A DNA stretch of 64,000 nt from Pseudobdellovibrionaceae bacterium (GCA_019637915.1 JAHBUV010000001.1:3132565-3196564), one strand, 5' to 3'. Counted from the stretch's first letter, positions 31,560 to 40,657 are shown. Made by a program: numbers and translations. The notes: generated by a model not told the origin, from the letters alone.

Positions 31560-33440
31560 ATGAGTCTGCTGCAGATCAACGGGGCCTCCAAGGCCTACGC
31601 CCACAAGGTGCTCTTCCGGGACGCCGGCTTCGCCGTCGGCGAGGGGGAGCACATCGGCCTCATCGGTCCGAACGGCGCCGGCAAAACGACCCTGCTGAAG
31701 GTCCTCATGGGACTCGAGGAGCTCGACGCGGGCGAGGTGATCCGCTCGCGCTCCTTGCGCCTGGGCTACCTCGAGCAGGAAGCCGATTGGGACACCGAGG
31801 AGACCATCGAGGCCTGTCTGCTGCGGCAGTGTTCGATGCCGCTCTGGGACCTGAAGAAGCACGGCCGCGAGCTCGGCCTTTTCGAGGAGCACTTCTCGCG
31901 GCCCTTGAAATCCTTCTCCGGCGGTTACCGCATGCGCGTGAAGCTGCTTTCCCTCATCGGCAAAGAGGCGAATCTGCTGCTCCTCGATGAGCCGACGAAC
32001 TTCCTCGATCTGGAAACCGTGCTGGTCGTCGAGCGCTTCTTGCAGGGTTACGACGGCGCTTTCCTGCTGATCTCCCACGACCGCGAGTTTTTGCGCCGGG
32101 TGACCGACCACACGGTGGAGGTCGAATCCGGCGACATCACCAAGTACCCGGGCAACATCGACGACTACTTCGAACAGAAGGCCCTGCTGCGCGAGCAGCT
32201 GGAAAAAGCCGCGGCCGGCCAGGCCGCCAAGCGCGAGCAGGTGATGGACTTCGTCCGCCGCTTCGGCGCCAAGGCGACCAAGGCCCGCCAGGCGCAGTCG
32301 CGCCTCAAGTCCCTCGACAAGATGGAGAGGATTGAGCTCAAGGACGTGCCCGTGCGCGCCCGCATCCCCATTCCGGCGCCGATCAGGACCGGCAAGGAGG
32401 TGCTGCGCACCGAGGGCCTCGATTGCGGTTACGGCGCGGAGCCTGTGTTGCGGGACGTGCGCCTGGTCCTCAACCGCGGCGAGCACGCGGGCATCGTGGG
32501 ATTGAACGGCGCCGGCAAGTCGACGCTGTTGAAAACGCTGGCGGAAGCCCTGCCGGCGCAAAAAGGCTCCCTGCAGTGGGGGATGAACGTCAGCCGCGCG
32601 CTCTTTTCCCAGCATTCGGCCGAGCAGCTCAACGCCCAGGACAGCGTTTTTGAAGCCTTGTCCAACGCCGCCCATCCCGACGTCACCCGTCAGGAGGTGC
32701 TGAACCTCGCGGGCGGTCTCCTGTTCGGCGGCGACAACATCGAGAAGAAAATCCGCGTGCTCTCCGGCGGGGAAAAGGCCCGCGTGGCCCTCGGCCAGGT
32801 GCTGTTGTCGAAATCCAGCCTGCTGTTGCTGGATGAACCGACGAACCATCTCGACTTCGACACGGTGGAGGCCCTGACCCACGCGCTGGCGTCTTTTGAC
32901 GGCACCCTCGTCGTCGTCAGCCACGATCGCGGTTTCGTCCGCCGCGTGTCGAGCCGGATCCTGGAGGTCAATCACGGCCAGGTGACCCTCTTTCCGGGCA
33001 GCTACGACGATTACGTCTGGAGCCTGCAAAAAGGCGTTCTCGCCGGGCGCGACCCCGCCGCCCCCGGGCGCCCCGGCAATCCCGCGCCGCCGCCCGCGGC
33101 CTCCCGCGGTTCCGCCGCGGCCGCGGTCCGCCCCTCGGGCGAGGAGGCCGCCGCCGGCCCTTCCGCCGCGGATCTCCGTCAGCGGCTGAAAGAGCACGAC
33201 GCCGAAGCCCGCAAGCTCGAAAAAAGCCTGCCGGGGCTGGAGAAAAAACTGGCGGAGAAAACCGCTCAGCGCGATGAGCTGAACGAGCGCCTGACGAAAA
33301 CGCCGGCCGCGGAGATGGGCGCCGTGCTCAAGGACTTTCAGGAGGTCAGCCATCGCGTCGAGCAGCTCGAGGACGAACTGCTGACGATGATGGAGCGGCT
33401 GGAGTGGCTCCAGCAAGAGCGCGCGCGTTTGCGGCCCTGA
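31560..33440 (+). CDS. ABC-F ATPase with C-terminal coiled coil (Uup-like)
   Basis: A 626-residue soluble protein with two ABC cassettes. Cassette 1 has Walker A GPNGAGKTT, signature SFSGGYRMR and Walker B LLLLDEPTNFLD; cassette 2 has GLNGAGKST, LSGGEKARV and LLLLDEPTNHLD. An interdomain linker (about 225-300) and a C-terminal helical hairpin (RLKEHDAEARKLEK to the end) after an Ala/Pro-rich spacer give the Uup-type arrangement. ABC-F proteins act on the ribosome rather than in transport. The start at 31560 gives the usual MSLLQINGASKAY N-terminus; the ribosome site is weak and ATGs at 31548 and 31551 also exist. Confidence 0.92.
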   Translation: MSLLQINGASKAYAHKVLFRDAGFAVGEGEHIGLIGPNGAGKTTLLKVLMGLEELDAGEVIRSRSLRLGYLEQEADWDTEETIEACLLRQCSMPLWDLKKHGRELGLFEEHFSRPLKSFSGGYRMRVKLLSLIGKEANLLLLDEPTNFLDLETVLVVERFLQGYDGAFLLISHDREFLRRVTDHTVEVESGDITKYPGNIDDYFEQKALLREQLEKAAAGQAAKREQVMDFVRRFGAKATKARQAQSRLKSLDKMERIELKDVPVRARIPIPAPIRTGKEVLRTEGLDCGYGAEPVLRDVRLVLNRGEHAGIVGLNGAGKSTLLKTLAEALPAQKGSLQWGMNVSRALFSQHSAEQLNAQDSVFEALSNAAHPDVTRQEVLNLAGGLLFGGDNIEKKIRVLSGGEKARVALGQVLLSKSSLLLLDEPTNHLDFDTVEALTHALASFDGTLVVVSHDRGFVRRVSSRILEVNHGQVTLFPGSYDDYVWSLQKGVLAGRDPAAPGRPGNPAPPPAASRGSAAAAVRPSGEEAAAGPSAADLRQRLKEHDAEARKLEKSLPGLEKKLAEKTAQRDELNERLTKTPAAEMGAVLKDFQEVSHRVEQLEDELLTMMERLEWLQQERARLRP

Positions 33441-33441
33441 A

Positions 33442-33909
33442 TCAGTTCAGGTCCGAGCGGTTCTTGCGCGTGCGTTCGTGCCAGGCCTGGCGGCGCTCGT
33501 CGGCGTCGGCGATGGGGGTCGTTGATGCGGCCGGCAGGGCCTCCAGGTGCTTGCGCAAATGGCTGTGCGAGATCAGCAGGTCGGAGTCTTTTTGCAGCAG
33601 GCGTTGATAGCGGGCGCGGAAGGACTCTTCGCCCTCGCTCTCGCGGAAAAAATCCTCCCACACCTGGCGCACCAGCTGCAGATCGGATTCGGCGATGCCC
33701 GGCCATTCCGACAGGGCGTCGACATCGGCGAGGTAGCGGGTCAAGGGGGCGAGCCAGCGGTACTCCGGCGCTCCCGTGACCAGGTTCAGCCACTCGGCGG
33801 GCGCGAACTCGCGCTGGAAATGATGCTCGCGCTCGGCCTTCAGGGCCTGCAGCAGATGGCGGTGCATTTGGAACAAACTTTGGCGGAAGGGCATCAATCG
33901 CTGAGTCAT
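33442..33909 (-). CDS. Uncharacterised helical cytoplasmic protein
   Basis: A 155-residue protein with no signal peptide or membrane segment. It is largely helical, rich in Arg, Glu, Leu and Trp, and no domain is recognised. It converges with the ABC-F gene with one base between the stop codons, and it is divergent from the antiporter. Of two adjacent ATGs, 33909 has better spacing from AGAGAGG than 33912. Codon use matches its neighbours, so it is likely a real gene. Confidence 0.65.
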   Translation of the reverse strand: MTQRLMPFRQSLFQMHRHLLQALKAEREHHFQREFAPAEWLNLVTGAPEYRWLAPLTRYLADVDALSEWPGIAESDLQLVRQVWEDFFRESEGEESFRARYQRLLQKDSDLLISHSHLRKHLEALPAASTTPIADADERRQAWHERTRKNRSDLN

Positions 33910-33976
33910 CATCAACCTCTCTTGACGTGCTAACACAAAAAGAGTTCCCTGGAAACCGCGCAGCCCCGGAGGAATT

Positions 33977-35008
33977 TTGACCCTTGTCGCCGCCGTTTTT
34001 CTGATTCTGAGCCTGAGCTGGTTTTTGGGGCGCTGCTTTCAATTCCTCGATCAACCCCGGGTCATCGGCGAGATCATCGCCGGCCTTGTCCTCGGCCCGT
34101 CCTTGCTGGGACTCTGGTCGCCGGAGTGGCAGCACCGGCTGTTCAGTCCCGAGCACATGTCCCTTCTCACCTGGCCCGCGCACCTCGGCCTGTGGGTGTT
34201 TCTGTTCTCGGTGGGTTTGGACTCCCGGCACGAGGACTGGCGCCGCCAGCCGGGAAGGCTCTTCAAGGTCTGGATGGGGAGTTTTTTCGTGCCCCTGGCG
34301 ATCGGGGCCTGGGTGGGTTGGTTCTGGCTTTATCCCCTGGAAGGGGGACTTGAAGCCTCGCGCCTTCGTTTCAGCGCGTTCATCGCCGTCGCCATGGCGG
34401 TGACGGCCTTTCCGGTGTTGGTGCGCATGCTCGAAGACCGCGGTTGGCACCGTCGGCCTCTCGGCCGGTTGGCGATCGGCGTCGCCTCGATGGATGACCT
34501 CTGCACCTGGGTGTTTCTGGCCTTCATCGTGCACGAGGGGGCGGGGGCGGCCCTGCACGGTCTTTTCATCGCTTTCGCCCTGGGTTGGGCGCTCTCCGGA
34601 ACCCGGCTCAAGAGCTGGAAGGGCCGCGCGTGGATGCACCGGATCGCCGCCTGGATGATGCCGTTTTTCTTCGTGCTGAGCGGCCTGCGCACGGATCTGA
34701 ATCTGCTGCGCAACGTGGAGGGGCTCGGCGTTTTGATCGGCATTCTCCTCATCGCCGTTTTCGTCAAGATCGCCGGCACCTGGTTCGGCGCGCGTTGGGC
34801 GGGGCTCAAGCCGCGGCCGGCCCTGGTGCTGGGGGTGTTGATGAACACGCGGGGATTGGTGGAGCTGGTGGTCCTGAACCTGGGCTTGCGCGCCGGGCTT
34901 TTGTCACCGCGGCTGTTCGCCGCCTTCGTCGTCATGGCTCTGGTCACCACGCTGATGACGGGGCCGCTGCTCCTTGCGATGCATGCGCCACGCGAAATGG
35001 ATCAGTGA
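33977..35008 (+). CDS. CPA2-type cation/proton antiporter (Kef/NapA-like), short form
   Basis: A 343-residue integral membrane protein with about ten transmembrane segments. GEIIAGLVLGPSLLG is the typical TM2 region and ASMDDLCTWV contains the conserved acidic Asp-Asp pair of electrogenic Na+/H+ antiporters; MNTRGLVELVVLNLG is a late conserved helix. The RCK/TrkA-N regulatory domain of Kef proteins is absent, so it is a pore-only exchanger; the substrate cation cannot be told. The start is TTG at 33977 with GGAGG five bases before. Its last 105 bases overlap the convergent gene at 34904-35494. Confidence 0.87.
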   Translation: MTLVAAVFLILSLSWFLGRCFQFLDQPRVIGEIIAGLVLGPSLLGLWSPEWQHRLFSPEHMSLLTWPAHLGLWVFLFSVGLDSRHEDWRRQPGRLFKVWMGSFFVPLAIGAWVGWFWLYPLEGGLEASRLRFSAFIAVAMAVTAFPVLVRMLEDRGWHRRPLGRLAIGVASMDDLCTWVFLAFIVHEGAGAALHGLFIAFALGWALSGTRLKSWKGRAWMHRIAAWMMPFFFVLSGLRTDLNLLRNVEGLGVLIGILLIAVFVKIAGTWFGARWAGLKPRPALVLGVLMNTRGLVELVVLNLGLRAGLLSPRLFAAFVVMALVTTLMTGPLLLAMHAPREMDQ

Positions 35009-35494
35009 GCCGAAAGAGAACGCCACCACCGCGAGCAGCACCAGCTTGTTCTCGACCGTCGGATCGTCGGCGGCTTTGAGGCCGAAGTAATAAACGACGA
35101 GCTTCATGATGATCGCCGCCTGCACGAAGACCCAGAGATAGGGGATCAGTTCCTTGGCCTGCGGCGAGAGTTCTTTTTTCGGCCGCTTCGGCGCCGCGCC
35201 CTTTTCCGGCGTGAAGCCCCAGTGCCGGTTGGACAGGAAATCCCGCACCACGCCGGTCCACGCCTCGCGCGCCTCGTCGGTGGACGGGGCGGCGGACGGC
35301 AGGCGCTCGCGGAACTCCAGGGCGGCCCGGTCCGACAGCGCGTCGAGGTCGCCGGCCGCGAAGCGCAGGCCCAGGTGGCGGGTGAGGTCATCGAGGTGGC
35401 CGGCGCTGATCTCCTCGAGCAGGCGGCGGGTGTCGGGCGGCATCTCCGCCGCCTTCAGGGTGGTGAGAAAACGTTCCCGCCGCTCCCCGCTCAT
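34904..35494 (-). CDS. Uncharacterised membrane protein with two C-terminal TM helices
   Basis: A 196-residue protein. The first 120 residues are soluble and helical; two transmembrane segments follow (about 118-140, LIPYLWVFVQAAIIMKLVVY, and about 151-173), then a highly charged tail (HRKEQRPRHQRGDQSHDDEGG). The tail is encoded on the strand opposite to the end of the antiporter (105-base overlap). Its ATG overlaps the stop of the upstream PhoD gene by four bases (ATGA), implying translational coupling with the phosphatase. No family recognised. Confidence 0.7.
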   Translation of the reverse strand: MSGERRERFLTTLKAAEMPPDTRRLLEEISAGHLDDLTRHLGLRFAAGDLDALSDRAALEFRERLPSAAPSTDEAREAWTGVVRDFLSNRHWGFTPEKGAAPKRPKKELSPQAKELIPYLWVFVQAAIIMKLVVYYFGLKAADDPTVENKLVLLAVVAFSFGSLIHFAWRMHRKEQRPRHQRGDQSHDDEGGEQPR

Positions 35495-36879
35495 CGCTTC
35501 ACTTCCAGGTTCACGCGGAAGTAATCCTGGCCCGAGAGGCCGAGGGCGCGCGCGTCGGCGCGCAGGCGGCCCTCGAAATTCTCCGACGTCACCAGCAGGA
35601 AATTGAATTCGCCGGTCTGCGCGCCGGGCACGCGCAGGGGATTCGCCCAGGGCTCGCGGGCCTTGGCGTGCATCGAGCTCGAGGTGAGCTCGTAAGTGGG
35701 GAATCCGGGACCCCGTTCGGCGGGGATTTTCATGACTTCGGAGAACTGCGCGTCCCCCGAGACGAAGACCACGGGCGTTTTCAGCATTTTCAGGTCGTCC
35801 ATCAGGCGTTTGAAGTGCTTGGGGTGGTCGCCCTCGAAGCTCTCTTTGTCGGTGTGGTCCTTGCCGTTGAAGAACTGGTCGCCGTTGAACACCCAGGAGG
35901 GCAGGGGGCGCGAGGCGAGGGCCGCCAGCAGCCAGCGGTGCTGGGTCTCACCCCAGTGGGCGAAGGGCTCGTTCTCCTTCAGGCTCTTCGGCAGGCGATG
36001 GCTGCGGTTGTCCATCAGCAGGAAGCGCTGGTTGAAGCCGGTGAAGACGGCGTAGGTTCCGCCGGCGCCGGTCTCATAGACGCCGGGCAGATCCGGCGCG
36101 CCGAAAAAAGCGTTGAACACGCGGCGGGCGGCGTCCTTCGCCAGGAACTCGCGGTCGGCGTTGTTCGTGCCGTAATCGAGGTCGTCCCACGTGGCCAGCA
36201 CCGGCACCAGGCGGCTCTGGTGGTAAAAAGGCACGCGCTGGAAGGTGTCGATGTAGCGCTGCCACAGGTCCTGCTCGCTGGCGCGGCGGCGCTCAACGAA
36301 ATCGTGTGAGTCGACGTGGACGACGTCGCCGTTCAGCACCACGAAGTCGGGCTTTTCCCGGGCCAGGCGGGCCCACATGGGGTCGATGACGGTGTCGAAG
36401 CGCCATTCGTCGCTCAGGCCCGAGGCCACCGCGAAACGGGCCCGCGGTTTCGCCAGGTCCAGGCTGCTGAAGCTTCTTTCGTCGATGAGGGTGCGTCTTT
36501 TGGCGCTCTGGTCGATCACCTGCAGTTTGTAGCTCGGTCCCGGGCGCAGGCCTTTCACGCGCAGTTTGTCGACTTTGTAGAAGACCGGGGCGTACTGGAT
36601 GCTTTCGTATTTCACGACCACGACGTTCTGCCCGTCCGGGTCGGTGACGGTGTAGATGTAATTCTTCAGTCGCGGCACGAGAATGTTCAAAAAGCTTTCG
36701 TTTTGCGAGGTCACGCCCTGGATAATGACCAGATGGCCGGGACGGAGCTTCAGGGTGCGGCTGATCTCCACGGCGGATTGGCCGGTGGCGCTGTCGTCCT
36801 GGCCGGCGGAATTGAAAAGGCCCGTGGCGCAGCCGAGCAGCGAGAGGGACAACAGCGAGAGCAGGGGGAATTTCAGCAT
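35491..36879 (-). CDS. PhoD-like metallophosphatase lipoprotein
   Basis: A 462-residue lipoprotein (LLGC lipobox, Cys17). It has the alkaline phosphatase D/metallophosphoesterase pattern: VVLNGDVVHVDS (metal-binding Asp), ATWDDLDYGTN, a WVFNGDQFFNG block and VVFVSGDAQFSEV. Such enzymes hydrolyse phosphomonoesters or diesters outside the cytoplasm with a Fe/Ca-type metal centre. The start at 36879 follows GGAGCC and begins the signal peptide; a longer frame to 37146 overlaps the divergent M28 gene and is rejected. It is coupled to the two-TM gene downstream (ATGA overlap). The start of pst phosphate uptake lies 25 kb away. Confidence 0.88.
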   Translation of the reverse strand: MLKFPLLSLLSLSLLGCATGLFNSAGQDDSATGQSAVEISRTLKLRPGHLVIIQGVTSQNESFLNILVPRLKNYIYTVTDPDGQNVVVVKYESIQYAPVFYKVDKLRVKGLRPGPSYKLQVIDQSAKRRTLIDERSFSSLDLAKPRARFAVASGLSDEWRFDTVIDPMWARLAREKPDFVVLNGDVVHVDSHDFVERRRASEQDLWQRYIDTFQRVPFYHQSRLVPVLATWDDLDYGTNNADREFLAKDAARRVFNAFFGAPDLPGVYETGAGGTYAVFTGFNQRFLLMDNRSHRLPKSLKENEPFAHWGETQHRWLLAALASRPLPSWVFNGDQFFNGKDHTDKESFEGDHPKHFKRLMDDLKMLKTPVVFVSGDAQFSEVMKIPAERGPGFPTYELTSSSMHAKAREPWANPLRVPGAQTGEFNFLLVTSENFEGRLRADARALGLSGQDYFRVNLEVKR

Positions 36880-37039
36880 GAAGAGGCTCCGTGAGTGACA
36901 GTCCTTTTTCCGACGTTTGCGTCTCTCCGTCAAATCCGCCGGAGAAAAGCGGATGACATGATGCGCGGCAGGGTCTCCCGGCTTGCCAGCGGGTGGAAAG
37001 TTGAGTGTTCTAAGAGGGTCCATTTCTCGAGGGGGTTTG

Positions 37040-38296
37040 ATGAAACGGGCAAATGCAAAAGCAAGTCTTCTTTTCGCCATGACCGTGGGCGCGCTCGCGG
37101 CTTTGCCGTCGCAGGCCCAGACGCGGCCGCCGTCGTCGTCGGGCATCGAGGTCTTCAGTGACCTGCGTTTGCTGCGCGCCGTGGGGGCGTCGGTGCTGGC
37201 TCAGGACGCGCGTCTGGGTTTGGGTTACGCCCGCCTGGACGCCTTCCAGATCGGGCGCCTGGTGCGTTTCAATCACGCCGGCGGCAAGTGCGCCGGTTAT
37301 GAAGTGCTGCCGCCCGCGAAGCCGGGTTTCCTGTCCACGACCGAGCAGCGTCAGCAGGAGCTGAACGCCCTCGCCCACCGCGCCGGCCGGGACATGGCCT
37401 GGTCGCGCGTCGGTCGCCGTGAAATGAGGGGCGCCCAGGATCCGAAGATCGCGCAAGCTCTCACTCAGCTGGAGGAGAACAATCTGCGCCAGTTCGTCGG
37501 TTGGGCGAGCGCGTTCCCGAACCGCGACAACCGCGTGGAAAATCCCAATACGCACGTCGAGGCCCTGGCCGCGAAGTTGCGCCAGTTGGGGGCGTCTTTG
37601 CGGGCGCCGATCCAGGTCGACCTGATCGATCACAAGAGCACGAAGCAGAAATCCATCCGGGTGAGAGTGCCCGGCACGAGCCGCGCCCAGGAAGTGGTGG
37701 TGCTCGGCGCCCACTTCGATTCGATCAGTTTCTGGCGCGGCAACGCCCCGGGGGCGGACGACAACGCTTCGGGCTCGGCCAACATCTTCGACGTCTTGCG
37801 CGTTTTGCTCGCCCAGGGTCCCAGCGCCCGCACCGTGGAGTTTTACTGGTACGCCGGGGAGGAGTCGGGCCTTTTGGGTTCCGCCGAGATCGCCAAGGAC
37901 GCCAAGGCCAACAACCGCCAGATCATCGGCGTCCTTCAATTGGACATGACCCTGTTCCCGGGCAACGGCGAAATGACCATCGGCAACACCAACGACTACA
38001 CCAGCAGCTGGTTGCGCGAGAAATTGGTGGGCTGGAATCAGACCTACGCGCTGGGCGCGCGCATCGTTGACGACCGCTGCGGTTACGCCTGTAGCGACCA
38101 TGCGTCCTGGTACCGTCAGGGTTATGCGACCCTGATGCCCTTCGAGGCGACCATGGACACGATGAACAGCAAGATCCACTCGCCCGGCGACGTGGTGTCG
38201 AACCAGCTGAGCTTCCGTCACTCGATGATCTTTTCGAAGATCGGCCTGATCTTCGCCATGGAGCTCGCCAATTCCGGCGAACGTCAGCCGTATTGA
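37040..38296 (+). CDS. Exported M28-family aminopeptidase
   Basis: A 418-residue exported zinc aminopeptidase resembling Vibrio/Aeromonas leucyl aminopeptidases. Signal peptide to about residue 25 (PSQAQ), then a propeptide-like region, then the catalytic domain with LGAHFDS (His, Asp), GADDNASG (bridging Asp), GEESGLLGS (catalytic and zinc Glu), QLDMT (zinc Asp) and a final His in NSKIHSPGD. Cysteines in DDRCGYACSDH probably form the usual disulfide. The ATG at 37040 follows GAGGGGG. Divergent from PhoD; tRNA-Pro(CGG) lies downstream. Confidence 0.92.
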   Translation: MKRANAKASLLFAMTVGALAALPSQAQTRPPSSSGIEVFSDLRLLRAVGASVLAQDARLGLGYARLDAFQIGRLVRFNHAGGKCAGYEVLPPAKPGFLSTTEQRQQELNALAHRAGRDMAWSRVGRREMRGAQDPKIAQALTQLEENNLRQFVGWASAFPNRDNRVENPNTHVEALAAKLRQLGASLRAPIQVDLIDHKSTKQKSIRVRVPGTSRAQEVVVLGAHFDSISFWRGNAPGADDNASGSANIFDVLRVLLAQGPSARTVEFYWYAGEESGLLGSAEIAKDAKANNRQIIGVLQLDMTLFPGNGEMTIGNTNDYTSSWLREKLVGWNQTYALGARIVDDRCGYACSDHASWYRQGYATLMPFEATMDTMNSKIHSPGDVVSNQLSFRHSMIFSKIGLIFAMELANSGERQPY

Positions 38297-38461
38297 TTCA
38301 AAAGCCCTCTGATTCCGGCGATTTACGCTGAATCGGGGGGCTGCCTGCTGAAAGGGTGGGCGGCCGACAAAAATCTCTTCCCATTCCGGCCTGGCTCTTG
38401 TTATGAATGCTCTTCGGCCGAACGAATCCTTCGTCTTCATTCGGTTGTTTTCCCAAGGTGT

Positions 38462-38538
<77 letters not shown>

Positions 38539-38577
38539 GTTTTCTGTTCGGCCTTTGATTGGGAAAAATGGCCCTTT

Positions 38578-38603
38578 CACTTCTGCTTCGCGGAAGTGGT
38601 TTC
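38578..38603 (+). terminator. Possible terminator after tRNA-Pro(CGG)
   Basis: CACTTC (38578-38583) pairs with GAAGTG (38593-38598), followed by GTTTCT and a T-rich stretch further on. It sits 40 bases after the tRNA and is a plausible, not strong, transcription stop. Confidence 0.35.
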
Positions 38604-38663
38604 TCAAGTTGTTTTTAAGCCTTTTGATGTGAATCAGAGGGCTTTTTTGTTTGCGAGGTCGAT

Positions 38664-38987
38664 TTGAACAGGTCCGACCAGAAAAAAATCAATCAGATTA
38701 AAGACACTCTGAAGGCGGAATTCTCTCCTGTCCGACTCTTTCTGTTTGGATCGCGGGCGAATGGGACCGCCCACAAAAACAGCGACTATGATTTCGTGAT
38801 GGTGGTCTCTCATCCAAAAAAATCATCCACCGACGAAATGAGCCGGGCTCGATCTTTGATTTTCAAAAATCACGGTGTCATCGCGGATGTTTTTATCTAT
38901 TCTGAAAAGGAATTTGACGACTGGAAGGATGAGTTCAGCTCCATCCCTGAAACTGCTTTAAACACCGGCAAAGAAATTAAACTATGA
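38664..38987 (+). CDS. MNT-type minimal nucleotidyltransferase (antitoxin of HEPN/MNT pair)
   Basis: A 107-residue nucleotidyltransferase of the Mnt/NTP_transf_2 family. [20 protein letters not shown] holds the GS motif (Gly29-Ser30) and the metal-binding Asp41 and Asp43; Asp75 in IADVFIY is the likely third carboxylate. MNT proteins neutralise HEPN RNase toxins by AMPylating them. The TTG start at 38664 has GAGG five bases before. Its stop overlaps the HEPN start by four bases (ATGA). Base composition is AT-richer than in the flanking core genes. Confidence 0.88.
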   Translation: MNRSDQKKINQIKDTLKAEFSPVRLFLFGSRANGTAHKNSDYDFVMVVSHPKKSSTDEMSRARSLIFKNHGVIADVFIYSEKEFDDWKDEFSSIPETALNTGKEIKL

Positions 38988-39379
38988 AAATTTCCAAGGC
39001 CGTTCAGCAGTGGATCAAGTATGCCCGCACGGATCTCAGCATGGCAAAGGCTTCGCTGGGCATTTCCAGCCAGTACAAAAATGGGGCGGCTTTTCTTGCC
39101 CAGCAAAGCTCTGAGAAGATTGTGAAGGCCTACTTAACCTCCAAAAAAGTTCGAACACCGAAGACCCATGACATGGAACTTCTTTTGGCGGAAGTTGCTC
39201 GAATAGACCCTGTTCTTGCCAAGAGAATTGCCAAGGCTGAAAGCCTGACGGTCTATGCCGTCACTTACAGATATCCTGATGCGGAAAGAAAGACTTTGAC
39301 GGTGGCCAAAGTAAAAAAAGCGATTCAGATCGCGGATGAGGTTTTTGAAGCTTGCCTTGAGGCCGTCAAGTCGTCTTAA
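38984..39379 (+). CDS. HEPN domain protein (toxin of HEPN/MNT pair)
   Basis: A 131-residue helical HEPN protein of the PF05168 type. The RNase motif R-x4-H is present as RTPKTH (Arg57, His62) followed by DMELLL, and TYRYPD near residue 97 is a second conserved block. HEPN dimers cleave RNA, often tRNA. In the characterised HepT proteins the motif is Rx4HxY and the Tyr is AMPylated by MntA; here Met64 stands at that position. It is translationally coupled to MNT through a four-base overlap. Confidence 0.88.
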   Translation: MKISKAVQQWIKYARTDLSMAKASLGISSQYKNGAAFLAQQSSEKIVKAYLTSKKVRTPKTHDMELLLAEVARIDPVLAKRIAKAESLTVYAVTYRYPDAERKTLTVAKVKKAIQIADEVFEACLEAVKSS

Positions 39380-39446
39380 TCCGAAGAACGATTCGACTCC
39401 GAATGATTTTAAGTCTTTAGAAGGGGTTTCCTTGCCCGACTTCTCC

Positions 39447-40007
39447 TCAAGTTTGAACTCGGTAGCGAAGATAGACCCAGCCTTCGCTGAATCGGCACTC
39501 TTCGAGCAGTTCCAGTCTCAGGACGGCGTCTTTCGGTAAAACCGGGATCACGGGAATGCCGTTGCCGATTGTCGTTGGCACCATGAACAAATGAATTTCA
39601 TCGACGAGATGATCGCGAATGGCCTGCGCCGCGAGAGTCGGGCCGCCGATGCAGAGATCTTTTGCGGAACCCGCTTTCATTTCGCGGATCTTTTGCGCGT
39701 CGTAATCACGCTCAAGACGGGTCTTTCGAGTGGTCGCTGATTTTAAGGTCTTGGAATAGACGACTTTTTCGGCGGATTGCCAAACGCTCGTGAATTCCCG
39801 GTGCTCTTCCCCCATCTCGCCCAGATCCGGCGATTCCCAGAAAGACATCGTCTCGAAATTCTTGCGTCCGTATAGATAGATCCCGATGGGGCGCATGATC
39901 CGGGTGATGAACGCGGTGGACCCTTCAGCCGGAAGAGACCAGTTGTAATGCCCATCGCCGATGTAGCCGTCCAAGGACATCACGGACACGTAATGAAGTT
40001 TCGCCAT
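39447..40007 (-). CDS. RibD C-terminal/DHFR-like reductase family protein
   Basis: A 186-residue cytoplasmic protein of the dihydrofolate reductase-like RibD_C family. KLHYVSVMSLDGYIG is the conserved first strand, YGRKNFETM the nucleotide-loop region, CIGGPTLAAQAI the glycine motif, and DEIHLFMVPTTIGNGIPV the terminal block. Homologues are NADPH-dependent reductases of unknown substrate. AAGGAG nine bases upstream supports the ATG at 40007. It lies in the AT-richer island, transcribed toward HEPN, with palindromes behind it. Confidence 0.88.
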   Translation of the reverse strand: MAKLHYVSVMSLDGYIGDGHYNWSLPAEGSTAFITRIMRPIGIYLYGRKNFETMSFWESPDLGEMGEEHREFTSVWQSAEKVVYSKTLKSATTRKTRLERDYDAQKIREMKAGSAKDLCIGGPTLAAQAIRDHLVDEIHLFMVPTTIGNGIPVIPVLPKDAVLRLELLEECRFSEGWVYLRYRVQT

Positions 40008-40027
40008 CCCTCGACTCCTTCAGGAGA

Positions 40028-40120
40028 GGGGTCAAAGTTCCCTTTTTTGCACGACCCAACCAGAGGGGTCACAGTTCCTTTTTTGGATCGCACCATCGTG
40101 CAAAAAGGGAACTGTGACCC
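40028..40120. repeat. REP-like palindrome cluster (family A, core GTTCCCTTTTT)
   Basis: Arms GGGTCACAGTTCC... (40066-40084) and ...GGGAACTGTGACCC (40102-40120) form a near-perfect hairpin. A third arm in the first orientation, GGGTCAAAGTTCCC..., lies at 40028-40047 and continues TTGCACGA, complementary to TCGTGCAA before the right arm, so it can pair as an alternative. The cluster is between the RibD-like and DUF1428 genes. Confidence 0.85.
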
Positions 40121-40128
40121 TGAGCCCG

Positions 40129-40494
40129 CTACTTTTTCGAATTCACCAAGACCTTGCAGCCGGCCATGGCGAATCTCTTCATGTCAAAGGGCATTTGGAA
40201 GGCGCTGTCCGCATCCATGGCGGCAAATTCCTTGTGGACCTTCTTGTTCACCTGGTTGCGGTGGGCCTTGGATTTAAAAACAATGTAAGCAAACACGGCC
40301 GTCTCGTCCGGCTTGAGCTTGCACATCTTCTTGAAGCCCATTCCGTGCTTGGAGTGGTCATCCGTCACGCACTCATAGTAGCTCAGAGCCCCGTGCTTCA
40401 TCCATGTATTGCAGCCGATTTGAGCCATCTTCTTGTAGGCTTTGACATTCTTTTTCTTGATCGGAATGACAAATCCATCCACGTAATGCGCCAT
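40129..40494 (-). CDS. DUF1428 family protein
   Basis: A 121-residue protein of the DUF1428 (YbaA-like) family. YVDGFVIPIKKKN opens the domain, HGALSYYECVTDD and KPDETAVFAYIVFKSKAHR are the conserved centre, and MPFDMKR closes it. The fold is a dimeric alpha/beta barrel; the function is unknown. AAGGAGG six bases before the ATG. Its stop lies nine bases from the family A palindrome. Lys-rich composition fits the AT-richer island. Confidence 0.88.
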   Translation of the reverse strand: MAHYVDGFVIPIKKKNVKAYKKMAQIGCNTWMKHGALSYYECVTDDHSKHGMGFKKMCKLKPDETAVFAYIVFKSKAHRNQVNKKVHKEFAAMDADSAFQMPFDMKRFAMAGCKVLVNSKK

Positions 40495-40657
40495 CGTCGC
40501 CTCCTTGTTTGAAAATAGCTTAAACTTCCATCCTGCATTCCATCAAGCCGCTTTTGGATCGCGGTGGGGGGAACGCGAAGTCGCGCATTTTTCCTGGAAG
40601 TGAAATCGGGATGCCGTCCAGGGTTTGGTGCTCCGATTTTTGATCGGATACGGACAC

